Shown here one piece after another: positions 8,812-17,139 of a stretch of DNA of 44,545 bases. Every line of letters starts with the position of its first letter. The first letter of the stretch is position 1. Under the pieces are notes generated by a model that saw nothing but the letters and a program-made list of their open reading frames with translations, was not told the origin of the DNA and searched no databases. Position numbers and translations under genes: made by a program. This DNA comes from Terrimonas sp. (lineage in GTDB: Bacteria; Bacteroidota; Bacteroidia; Chitinophagales; Chitinophagaceae). Location: contig NZ_QCZJ01000037.1 in NCBI RefSeq assembly GCF_003075435.1, positions 1-44,545 of the forward strand, read 5' to 3'.

Positions 8812-8899
8812 GTGTCAGCAGTCAGGTGTCAGCTATCAGGTTTCGGAGATACTGACAGCAATTGCAACGGCTGAAACCTGATAGCTGAAACCTGATAGC
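8811..8899. repeat. tandem and inverted repeat cluster after purD
   Basis: GGTGTCAGC occurs twice (8811-8819 and 8825-8833). GCTATCAGGTTTC (8832-8844) is followed by two exact inverted copies, GAAACCTGATAGC, at 8873-8885 and 8887-8899. These two form a 14-base tandem repeat of CTGAAACCTGATAG. The first copy can pair with either of the later two, giving two mutually exclusive 13-bp stems. There is no T-tract, so it could be an mRNA-stabilising end or an interspersed repeat. Confidence 0.7.
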
Positions 8900-8961
8900 C
8901 CTTCCCATAATCATTAAAAAATTTATTTCTCTCAAAGTCAATAAAAATCAAGGTTTTGCCG

Positions 8962-8991
8962 TTGTATTTCAAATTATTTACAACAACTTTG
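8962..8991 (+). promoter_or_regulatory. probable promoter of the mreB operon
   Basis: TTG at 8962-8964, then 19 bases, then CAACTTTG at 8984-8991, one mismatch from the TAnnTTTG box of Bacteroidota. Transcription would begin a few bases later and leave about 35 bases before the mreB start at 9030. Confidence 0.4.
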
Positions 8992-9029
8992 CAAACATTA
9001 TTTACGAATAACATTCTCCAATATCAATT

Positions 9030-10055
9030 ATGGGTCTCTTCAATTGGTTTACACAGGAAATTGCTATAGATCTCGGTACAGCTAACACCCTTATTATTCA
9101 TAATGAGGAGATCGTAGTTAACGAGCCTTCTATTATTGCCCTCGACAGGAACAATCCCAAGAATGTACTTGCGGTAGGTAAGAAAGCTTTGATGATGCAT
9201 GAGAAAACGCACGAAAGCATACGTACTATCCGCCCGTTAAAAGATGGTGTAATAGCCGACTTTAATGCCGCGGAATTAATGATACGGGAGCTGATCAAAA
9301 TGATCTATCCCAAAAAACCGCTTTTTCCGCCAAGCTGGCGTATGATGATTTGTATCCCTTCAAGTATTACAGAAGTTGAAAAGCGTGCTGTAAGAGACAG
9401 TTCCGAGCAGGCTGGCGCTAAGGAAGTATACCTGCTTCATGAACCTATGGCAGCAGCGCTTGGTATTGGCATTGATGTGGAAGAACCAGTGGGAAACATG
9501 ATTGTTGATATTGGTGGCGGTACAACAGGTATTACGGTTATCGCTTTAGCTGGTATAGTGTGCGATCAGTCTATACGTATTGCAGGTGATGAATTTACCG
9601 CGGATATTATGGAGGCTTTACGTCGTTATCATAGTTTACTGATTGGTGAAAGAACAGCTGAACAAATAAAGATCCAGATTGGCGCGGCAATGAAAGACCT
9701 GGAAGTTCCACCGGATGATTTACCTGTAAATGGCCGCGACCTGGTAACAGGTATTCCAAAACAAATTATGGTTAGCTACCAGGAAGTAGCAGAAGCGCTT
9801 GATAAAAGTATTTTTAAAATTGAAGAAGCGATTTTAAAAGCGTTGGAAACAACACCACCCGAGCTTGCATCTGATATTTATCGCAGAGGTATATATATTA
9901 CAGGAGGCGGTGCATTATTGCGCGGATTAGATAAGCGTTTAAGCCAGAAGATAAAATTACCGGTACATGTAGCAGATGATCCGTTGAAGAGTGTGGTTAG
10001 AGGAACCGGTATCGCTTTGAAAAATTATCAGCGCTATCCATTTGTTATGCGATAG
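9030..10055 (+). CDS. mreB: rod shape-determining protein MreB
   Basis: The 341-residue actin-like ATPase polymerises under the inner membrane and guides lateral wall synthesis. The phosphate-1 motif DLGTAN is at 14-19, phosphate-2 DIGGGTTGI starts at 160, and the adenosine motif TGGGALLRGLD lies near 290. The N-terminal MGLFNWFTQE could serve as an amphipathic membrane anchor, as in MreB of Gram-negative bacteria. It is the first gene of the five-gene operon mreB-mreC-mreD-PBP2-rodA. A longer gap (70 bases) follows before mreC, and the rest of the operon is tightly packed. Confidence 0.97.
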   Translation: MGLFNWFTQEIAIDLGTANTLIIHNEEIVVNEPSIIALDRNNPKNVLAVGKKALMMHEKTHESIRTIRPLKDGVIADFNAAELMIRELIKMIYPKKPLFPPSWRMMICIPSSITEVEKRAVRDSSEQAGAKEVYLLHEPMAAALGIGIDVEEPVGNMIVDIGGGTTGITVIALAGIVCDQSIRIAGDEFTADIMEALRRYHSLLIGERTAEQIKIQIGAAMKDLEVPPDDLPVNGRDLVTGIPKQIMVSYQEVAEALDKSIFKIEEAILKALETTPPELASDIYRRGIYITGGGALLRGLDKRLSQKIKLPVHVADDPLKSVVRGTGIALKNYQRYPFVMR

Positions 10056-10125
10056 TTGATCCCGCGCATTTCAAAATATTTGCCCGATCCTATCCTTATA
10101 AATAGAATTTGTAAAAACACTTCAT

Positions 10126-10974
10126 GTGCGTAATGTCTTTCTGTTCATCAGGCGATATTTTAATTTTCTGTTTTTCGTGATAATGCAGGTTATTGCCTTG
10201 TATATGTTGTTTCAGTACAACAGGTTTCACGAAGCGGCATTTATGAATGTATCCGGCGAAGTAACAGGAAGAATAAGCAGGCAATACAATAATGTTGAAT
10301 ATTATTTCAACCTCAAGAAAACCAATGATCAGCTTGTTGTTGAAAACCAACGGCTCAGAAATTTACTCAGACAGGATTTTCTCGTTAACGATACTTCTCA
10401 TACGCTGGTAGTTGATTCCATCAAAGTTGATTCGATTGAACAATACAGACGATATTTCTATTATCCCGCCAAGGTTATTAATAATTCTGTTACAGCTCAA
10501 AATAATTATATTACCATCAGCCGCGGCACAGCCCAGGGGTTAGGTAAAGATATGGCTGTGGTAAGTCCTTCGGGTATAGTTGGAACAATAGTAAACGTGA
10601 GCCCTAACATGGCAACAGTAATGAGCCTGCTGCACAGGAACAGCAGGGTAAGCGCAAGCCTTCTTAAAACCGGGGAAACGGGAAGTATAGAATGGGATGG
10701 GAAAAATCCACAGGAGCTGACGTTTAAAAATATTCCCAAAAGTGTGCAGATAAAGGTTGGCGATAGCGTAGTAACAAGCCGCTATTCAACATTTCCTGCC
10801 GGAGAAATGGTGGGCGTGATCACACATATAGGAGAGCAGAAAGAATCAAATTTTTATTTATTGACTGTTAAGCCTTCAACCAATTTTTATAACGTGCAGT
10901 TTGTATATGCGGTTAAAAATTTGCAGAAGGAAGAGCAGGACGCTATTGAAAAAGCAACCCAAAAGCAGGAGTAA
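10126..10974 (+). CDS. mreC: rod shape-determining protein MreC
   Basis: The 282-residue protein has one N-terminal membrane helix (about 7-29), a periplasmic coiled coil (about 58-82, with NDQLVVENQRLRNLL), and the double beta-barrel MreC domain. That domain includes the family stretch NYITISRGTAQGLGKDMAVVSPSGIVGTI near 126-154. MreC links the cytoplasmic MreB filaments to PBP2 in the periplasm and activates it. The only in-frame start is a GTG at 10126; the ATG two bases earlier (10124) is in another frame. The stop codon is three bases before mreD. Confidence 0.93.
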   Translation: MRNVFLFIRRYFNFLFFVIMQVIALYMLFQYNRFHEAAFMNVSGEVTGRISRQYNNVEYYFNLKKTNDQLVVENQRLRNLLRQDFLVNDTSHTLVVDSIKVDSIEQYRRYFYYPAKVINNSVTAQNNYITISRGTAQGLGKDMAVVSPSGIVGTIVNVSPNMATVMSLLHRNSRVSASLLKTGETGSIEWDGKNPQELTFKNIPKSVQIKVGDSVVTSRYSTFPAGEMVGVITHIGEQKESNFYLLTVKPSTNFYNVQFVYAVKNLQKEEQDAIEKATQKQE

Positions 10975-10977
10975 GCG

Positions 10978-11508
10978 ATGAGTGAATTGCTCAAAAATAT
11001 AATACGGTTTTTTATCCTGATTTTTGTGCAGGTATTTATTCTGAATAAAATACCGCCATTACATCAGTTTGTTGTTCCATACCTGTATTTTATTTATATT
11101 CTTTGGCTGCCATATAAAATTCCAAGACTTTCATTAACGCTGCTTGGGTTTATATATGGGCTTTGTCTCGATTTTTTTACAAAAACACCGGGGCTTCATG
11201 CTTCCGCGTGCATTACTGTAGCATATCTGCGCCCGTTTCTTATTAACATACTCATTTCAAAAGACGATCCTGGGTTTAACTATACATCTCCTGCTCCGTC
11301 AAGTATGGGATGGCCGCAATACCTTGTATACACATTAGTGCTTTCTTTTATTCACAATGGGTGGGTAGTATTTCTGGAATGGTTAAGTTTTGGAAATATT
11401 TGGTACTTCTTAGGCAAGGTAATTGCCACTACAGGCGTTAGTTTCTTATTAATTTTAATAACAGAAGTTCTTTTTTACAGGAAACAGAAGTTCAGGACAA
11501 ACAATTAG
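10978..11508 (+). CDS. mreD: rod shape-determining protein MreD-like membrane protein
   Basis: The 176-residue, very hydrophobic protein has about five predicted membrane helices covering nearly its whole length. The sequence is weakly conserved, as is usual for MreD, and the assignment rests on size, topology and its place between mreC (3 bases upstream) and PBP2 (3 bases downstream). The family-like features are the start LLKNIIRFFILIFVQVFILNKI and the charged turn LDFFTKTPGLHASACITVAYLRPF near 64-87. MreD is part of the elongasome and probably helps control the MreC/PBP2 interaction. Confidence 0.88.
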   Translation: MSELLKNIIRFFILIFVQVFILNKIPPLHQFVVPYLYFIYILWLPYKIPRLSLTLLGFIYGLCLDFFTKTPGLHASACITVAYLRPFLINILISKDDPGFNYTSPAPSSMGWPQYLVYTLVLSFIHNGWVVFLEWLSFGNIWYFLGKVIATTGVSFLLILITEVLFYRKQKFRTNN

Positions 11509-11511
11509 GGT

Positions 11512-13707
11512 ATGCCTGTATTTAACCAGTCACGTCAAACCGTTATTCGCCTCATATTTGCCACCACTTTTTTAATAATAGTGGTGCGCCTCGCAGTATT
11601 GCAATTGTTTTCCGACAAATACGACGCGCAGGCATTCAGCAATGCTGTTTACAAAAAAACGATTTACCCGGGCAGGGGTATCATCTTTGACCGTAACAAC
11701 AAAGCCATCCTTAACAATACCATTATTTATGATCTTACGGTAACACCGTACGAAGTAAAACAGGTGGATACAAGTTACCTGTGTTCGTTATTAAGCATCG
11801 ATACCGCGGAGTTTAAAAACAGGATAATTACAGCTATAATCAAAAACGGGCGATATCGCCCTTCTGTTTTTGAAGGATTGCTTTCGCTAGAGTTGCAGGC
11901 AAAACTGGAGGAAAATATCTGGCGTTTTCCCGGATTCACGCTGGTTGAGCGGCCCATACGCACCTATCCATTTAAAGCCGGGGCCCATTTATTGGGAGAT
12001 ATTGGAGAGGTTGATACCGCTATCATCAGGCGCAGCAAGAATTTTTATCAAATGGGCGATTATGTGGGCAGATCAGGTATGGAACAGTATTATGAAAGTG
12101 TGCTGATGGGGCAGCGGGGGGTGCAGCATCTTATAAAAGATAATAAGAACAGGATACAGGGGCCATGGGAAAATGAAAAATATGATACATCAGCGAAAGC
12201 AGGACGAAACCTGCGTACATATATTGACATTGAACTGCAGCAATTAGCAGAAAAATTAATGGCCAATAAAGTCGGGAGTATTGTAGCGATTGATCCTAAA
12301 ACAGGAGGAATACTGACAATGGTATCCGGCCCAGTTATTGATCCTAATGATCTTACCGGCAATACACGTCAAAAAAATTATGCAAAACTGGCGCTTGATG
12401 TTTCAGCTCCCTTAATGAACAGGGCAACCCGCGGTTTATATGAGCCGGGTTCTACTTTTAAACCTGTAGGCGGTTTGGTGGCGCTCGATTTAGGAGTAAT
12501 CAATGCAGGTTATGGTGTTAGCTGCGCTGGCGCATATTACGGATGCGGCAAGGTAATTAAATGTGAACACCACAACCCGGGGCATGCCGCCAATATGCGG
12601 CTGGCATTGGCCAACTCCTGCAACTCCTATTTTTCCCAGATATACAGGATGACGGTTGACAACCCAAAAGATCATAATACAAAAGCAGGCTATACCAGGT
12701 GGAAGGATTATATGAATGCATTTGGGTGGGGAGAAAAACTGGGTATTGATTTACCGAATGAACTACCTGGCAGCATTCCTGATACAACAATATATAATAA
12801 AGTATACCGCAACCAATGGAACTCCTGTACTAACGTTACGCTTGGCATTGGCCAGGATAAAATGCAGGTAACACCTGTGCAGTTGGCTAACGCCATGTGT
12901 GTAATTGCCAATAAGGGATATTATTATACACCGCATTTTGTAGAGAAAATTGATAATGAAACGCCTGCAGACAGCATTTTAAAACCTTTCAGAATAAAAC
13001 ATGAGGCGCTTACCCATATTTCTGACGAAGCATACGAAGCCATTCACGCCGGTATGCAGGATGTGGTGGAAAGCGGAACCGCACGTATCGCGAAAATTCC
13101 TGGTATAAATATTTGTGCAAAAACAGGAACCGCAGAAAAATATACGGTGCTTGACGGGCACAGGATTAAACTGCCCAACAATTCCATGTTTGTTTGCTTT
13201 GCTCCGAGAGAAGACCCTAAAATTGCTATAGCTGTAGCCGTAGAAAATGCAGGCTTTGGATCAACCTGGGCTGCGCCAATAGCTTCTTTACTCATTGAAC
13301 AATATCTTACAGATTCTATCAGGTCTGAAAAAAAGAAAGATGTTGAGAGAATTGCTTCTGCTAACCTGATGCCTGCTTACCTTAAAAGAAAACAATTCAT
13401 TGCAGACTCAACAAGAGCATATTATTATTTTAATTTAAGAAAAGACAGCAGCTATATTAAAAAATACCTGAAGCAACGCAGTGCTAAAGTTGAGAAGCCC
13501 AAACAGGACAATACTACGGTTAGTTCAAATAAAAATACTGCTGTTGAAAATAAGCAACAGCAGTCCGCGATAATCAAACAGCAGATCCCGGTCCCTGTTG
13601 TTTCATATAAAAGTTATGGCAACAGCAGGAACAGGAATCTGTGCTTTTATAAAGAAGCATTTCTTTTTGTTGATGATAAACATTTTAAAAAGCAGGCAGC
13701 TATATGA
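11512..13707 (+). CDS. mrdA: penicillin-binding protein 2 (class B transpeptidase)
   Basis: The 731-residue transpeptidase cross-links peptidoglycan during cell elongation. A single membrane anchor lies at about 11-32, then the dimerisation/pedestal domain with IIFDRNNKAILNN, then the transpeptidase domain. Its active-site motifs are all intact: S314-T-F-K317, S369-C-N371 and K537-T-G539. After the catalytic domain, from about residue 600, comes a long polar Lys/Gln/Asn-rich tail (for instance NKNTAVENKQQQSAIIKQQ), making the protein about 100 residues longer than E. coli PBP2. It overlaps rodA by 4 bases (ATGA), consistent with coupled translation of this transpeptidase and its partner glycosyltransferase. 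Confidence 0.95.
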   Translation: MPVFNQSRQTVIRLIFATTFLIIVVRLAVLQLFSDKYDAQAFSNAVYKKTIYPGRGIIFDRNNKAILNNTIIYDLTVTPYEVKQVDTSYLCSLLSIDTAEFKNRIITAIIKNGRYRPSVFEGLLSLELQAKLEENIWRFPGFTLVERPIRTYPFKAGAHLLGDIGEVDTAIIRRSKNFYQMGDYVGRSGMEQYYESVLMGQRGVQHLIKDNKNRIQGPWENEKYDTSAKAGRNLRTYIDIELQQLAEKLMANKVGSIVAIDPKTGGILTMVSGPVIDPNDLTGNTRQKNYAKLALDVSAPLMNRATRGLYEPGSTFKPVGGLVALDLGVINAGYGVSCAGAYYGCGKVIKCEHHNPGHAANMRLALANSCNSYFSQIYRMTVDNPKDHNTKAGYTRWKDYMNAFGWGEKLGIDLPNELPGSIPDTTIYNKVYRNQWNSCTNVTLGIGQDKMQVTPVQLANAMCVIANKGYYYTPHFVEKIDNETPADSILKPFRIKHEALTHISDEAYEAIHAGMQDVVESGTARIAKIPGINICAKTGTAEKYTVLDGHRIKLPNNSMFVCFAPREDPKIAIAVAVENAGFGSTWAAPIASLLIEQYLTDSIRSEKKKDVERIASANLMPAYLKRKQFIADSTRAYYYFNLRKDSSYIKKYLKQRSAKVEKPKQDNTTVSSNKNTAVENKQQQSAIIKQQIPVPVVSYKSYGNSRNRNLCFYKEAFLFVDDKHFKKQAAI

Positions 13708-15047
13708 GTTTGAATAAACCTGAAATATCAAGGGGGATAGACGGATTGTTGCTGTGGTTGTATATATTATTATGCTGCATCGGCATTGTAAGCATTTTTG
13801 CCGCTACTTATAGAGAGGGAGATGATATCGTTAAAACCTTTCTGTCTTTCAAAACAGATTATAGCAAACAGTCGATTTTCTTTTTAATATCTATTGTAGC
13901 AGGTACTGCGGTATTGTTAACCGACAGCAAGTTTTTTACCGCAACAGCAAACCTTTGGTACGCGTTCGGTATTTTGTTGCTTTTACTCGTGTTTCCCTTT
14001 CACTCCAATGTAAAAGGTACAAAATCCATCATCAAATTTGGTAATGCGCTCCAGCTCCAGCCTATACAGCTTTGTATAGTGTTTGCCAATCTTGCGCTGG
14101 CCAAATATTTGTCGCGTGTAGAAACGGATTTTACCAAAACAAGATCGCAGCTTGTTGCCGCCGCTATTGTAATTGCGCCGGCTATACTGGCTATTGCGCA
14201 GAGTGAAACAGGATTAGCTTTGGTGTATTTCTCTTTTTTCCTGGTAATGTTCAGAGAAGGGTTGCCTGCAATTATTCTTATTATAGGATTTTCATTTGCG
14301 ATACTGGTTGTTGCCACTTTACTGGTAGACCCTGATATATTGGCCCTCATACTTACCGGTATAGCCGGCCTTGCTATTTATATCATGCGGAGGCAAATCA
14401 AAAGATATAAATCTGTTTTATTTGGAATCCTCGGTATCTGGATTGTATGCGTAGGCATCCAGCGCTTCGCGGTGCCTTTAATTTTTGATCATGTACTGGA
14501 ACCCTACCAGGTAAAGCGCATTTATGATACGTTGGGTAAAGATTATATACCCAAAGATGCCGCCGCTGCAGCGGATATTGCTAAAAATACTGAAACAAAA
14601 AAAGATGACGGTGATTATAATGTAAAGCAAAGTAAAATTGCTATTGGTAGTGGCGGTTTAACGGGCAAAGGATTATTAAAAGGCACACAAACCCGCTATT
14701 CATTTGTGCCTGAGCAAAGAACGGATTTTATTTTCTGCACTATTGGTGAAGGATTTGGCTTCGTGGGAAGCATGATCTTCCTTTCTATTTATATAGCGTT
14801 GCTATTCCGTATAGTAACTATTGCGGAAAGGCAGCGAAGTACTTTCAGCAGATGCTATGCGTACGGCGTTGCTTCTGTATTGTTTTTCCATATTGCCATT
14901 AATTTGTGTATGACGATGGGCCTGGCGCCTGTTATTGGTATTCCGCTCCCATTTGTTAGTTATGGAGGGCTTTCTCTTGTAACATTCAGTATGATGATCT
15001 TTATATTGCTGCGTTTGGATAAAGACCGGCAGATGGTGTTGAGATGA
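13704..15047 (+). CDS. rodA: RodA, SEDS-family peptidoglycan glycosyltransferase
   Basis: The 447-residue multi-pass membrane protein polymerises lipid II into glycan strands and works as a pair with PBP2. Family features are the run KGTKSIIKFGNALQLQPIQL near 109-128 (the RW.. /QPSE-like region of SEDS proteins), IAIGSGGLTGKGLLKGTQT near 311-329, FVPEQRTDFIFCTIGEGFGF near 333-352, and the closing GIPLPFVSYGGLSLV near 414-428. The start overlaps the PBP2 stop. It is the last gene of the mre operon. The following 37 bases contain a GGTGGGCGGCGG/AGCTAT word similar to the repeat at 4465-4605, then a convergent gene. Confidence 0.95.
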   Translation: MSLNKPEISRGIDGLLLWLYILLCCIGIVSIFAATYREGDDIVKTFLSFKTDYSKQSIFFLISIVAGTAVLLTDSKFFTATANLWYAFGILLLLLVFPFHSNVKGTKSIIKFGNALQLQPIQLCIVFANLALAKYLSRVETDFTKTRSQLVAAAIVIAPAILAIAQSETGLALVYFSFFLVMFREGLPAIILIIGFSFAILVVATLLVDPDILALILTGIAGLAIYIMRRQIKRYKSVLFGILGIWIVCVGIQRFAVPLIFDHVLEPYQVKRIYDTLGKDYIPKDAAAAADIAKNTETKKDDGDYNVKQSKIAIGSGGLTGKGLLKGTQTRYSFVPEQRTDFIFCTIGEGFGFVGSMIFLSIYIALLFRIVTIAERQRSTFSRCYAYGVASVLFFHIAINLCMTMGLAPVIGIPLPFVSYGGLSLVTFSMMIFILLRLDKDRQMVLR

Positions 15048-15084
15048 TCGGTGGGCGGCGGTCAGCTATAGGTTGCTGCACATG

Positions 15085-15699
15085 TTAGCGGCTGTTTTCT
15101 ATTTTAGGAATTTTAAATTCCATCGTGGGCGACACTGGTCGTGGAGGAGGTACAACGTATTTTGCACTCTCAAAATAAATAGTTGTGTCAAACTGATGCA
15201 ACTGATACTGCTGTTTTCTTTTTACAATCCAGTCTTTGAAGTCCACTAATACTGAAGGAACGCTGTTACTATGAATCCTAATCCTTTTTTTGATCATTTC
15301 CTTTTCAATGTAAAATTGGTAGTCTATTCCGTCATGGTAATATTCATAATATGATGTGTCATAAATTTGAAAGGGTATTGTGCTGATAAAGCTGTCAATG
15401 ATTTTTTTGTCTTCCTTAGAAAGTAAAGTATAATAAGAAGTTCCGGTTTTTAGATTGTCAGAAGAAGAAGTAAAGTGCTGTCTTATTAATGCTGTATCAC
15501 TTTGTATAAACTTGATTGAAAAGCAGGTTGAAAAAACATCATTATAAGTAAAGTCAAATGCTTGAAATGGTTTTAGTAACTTCTGATTGCTACTTTTAGA
15601 AAAGTTGTGAAACCATTTGATGTCATCGTTGACAGCGGCAACCAAAAAAAAGTATATAGCAGCGGCAATTAGAAAAATTATTAAAAAGAGGCCTCGCAT
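15085..15699 (-). CDS. membrane-anchored protein of unknown function
   Basis: The 204-residue product is not recognised. It has a single N-terminal hydrophobic segment (residues 4-22), probably an uncleaved anchor, followed by a polar domain rich in Tyr, Ser and Lys and a proline-rich stretch near the C terminus (VVPPPRPVSPTMEF). It converges on rodA with 37 bases between the two stops. Codon use looks like that of its neighbours. It is probably a real gene, being an open frame of over 200 codons with an ATG and a plausible anchor, but nothing indicates a pathway. Confidence 0.6.
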   Translation of the reverse strand: MRGLFLIIFLIAAAIYFFLVAAVNDDIKWFHNFSKSSNQKLLKPFQAFDFTYNDVFSTCFSIKFIQSDTALIRQHFTSSSDNLKTGTSYYTLLSKEDKKIIDSFISTIPFQIYDTSYYEYYHDGIDYQFYIEKEMIKKRIRIHSNSVPSVLVDFKDWIVKRKQQYQLHQFDTTIYFESAKYVVPPPRPVSPTMEFKIPKIENSR

Positions 15700-15912
15700 A
15701 TAAAAGAGATGAATAAAAGTGCTGTTTCCATAAAATAGCCGTTATCAGCAATCTGCGTTGTAAATCTAAAAGATATGAAGACAGCATTGCCGGGCGGAAA
15801 ATAGTTCATCAATATTTTCCGCAACATTTACAGCGCAGCAACGCACTTTTTTGCGGCTTTTTGTAAAATAATATTTTCTAAGCCGACGTATTACACCTGC
15901 GGCGTGTTGTTT

Positions 15913-17007
15913 TTATTTTTTTTCCGGGGAAGTGCCGGTAATATCATTTTTTACAAACTTTATCATCGCACTGCTACCTTCCGTACTTACCAATCTCGCT
16001 TCATAGCGCTTGCCTCCTACATTTGCAACCATAAATGAAGTATTAGGAGGAATGGAACCAAGGTTTTCAGCTACCATTACCAATTCATTGGTTTGTTGCA
16101 AGTCGCTTACGGGAATTTTTACAGTAAAGGCTTTATCTGTGAGATAGATGTGCTGGAAGATGAGCTTCTCATTTAAAAACAGTGTTATCGAATCACCGTC
16201 TATTTCTGCGTTATCATAAAAATTCAATTCAATAGAATCGCCCGATACAGGAATTTCCATTATCGGAACTTTCTGTCGTTGTGTAAACTTTTCTTCAATG
16301 GTTAGCGGCTTCAATGGCGTAATTGGCCTTTTTTCTTCCGCAACCGCTATGGGTTTGGGTGCAGGCTCTTCTCTAGCAGGTATAACTGTTCTTTCCGGCT
16401 GTGGCTGTAGCACAGGCGCAGGTTGACGCGCAATCATATTTACACTATCAATAACAAAAGGATCATTGGCACCAACGGTGTAATTTTCAATTACAAAATC
16501 CCATTCATCATTAAATGCGGTATTATTTGTTTTATCAAGATGCACTTCACCTTTTGATTTGTCTTCGTTTTTTTTTAATGCAGCATTGCCATCTAATTTC
16601 ATAATGCCACCACCAGGACAATTAAAATCTGCCCTGGAAATCAATTCATATTTACCGGAGGAGCCGATATTCATTCTTCCTGTTTTTTCTTCCAGGAACT
16701 GATCATCCCACCAAACAGCTTCATTATTTATTCCGTCAAAATATCCCCTGATGCTATAGCGCCTGTAATTGCCAGGCGATTGATAATAATAAGATGTGCC
16801 AATTAAACTATCGCCTTTTTGAACAATTTTTATTTCAATTTTTTGCCTGTTTATTCTACCATGCCATACTCCTGTTATCATTTGAGCGTTGGTTTCTATG
16901 GTAATAAAAAATATAAAAACAACGGCTAAGGATAGTAAAAAAAGGAGCTTCTTCAATGTGTGAAATTTTGCTTGAAACGTACAATATCCGCCATTATTTT
17001 GCCACAT
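15913..17007 (-). CDS. exported protein of unknown function with proline-rich linker
   Basis: The first ATG is at 17007-17005, with a TTG directly before it. An in-frame TTG at 16956-16954 would give a far more typical signal peptide (MKKLLFLL ... ETNAQ), so translation may start there. The mature N-terminal domain (about residues 45-150) begins MITGVWHGRINRQKIEIKI and looks like a beta-rich domain. It is followed by a Pro/Glu-rich linker (about 205-250, with PAPVLQPQPERT). The C-terminal domain (about 265-360) has the pattern IELNFYDNAEIDGDSITLFLN ... ELVMVAENLGSIPPNTS, which I associate with secreted proteins of Chitinophagaceae but cannot name. The role is unknown. Confidence 0.75.
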   Translation of the reverse strand: MWQNNGGYCTFQAKFHTLKKLLFLLSLAVVFIFFITIETNAQMITGVWHGRINRQKIEIKIVQKGDSLIGTSYYYQSPGNYRRYSIRGYFDGINNEAVWWDDQFLEEKTGRMNIGSSGKYELISRADFNCPGGGIMKLDGNAALKKNEDKSKGEVHLDKTNNTAFNDEWDFVIENYTVGANDPFVIDSVNMIARQPAPVLQPQPERTVIPAREEPAPKPIAVAEEKRPITPLKPLTIEEKFTQRQKVPIMEIPVSGDSIELNFYDNAEIDGDSITLFLNEKLIFQHIYLTDKAFTVKIPVSDLQQTNELVMVAENLGSIPPNTSFMVANVGGKRYEARLVSTEGSSAMIKFVKNDITGTSPEKK

Positions 17008-17139
17008 CAAACACAGGAAAATGTTTTAACGAAATCTTGGTTTTAAGGAGCATAAACTGTTAAGAAAAGCTCAATGTTGATTGTGCTTTAAAACGGGATT
17101 AATAATAATGCAGTACAATTATTGCCGGATAAAAGTGAA

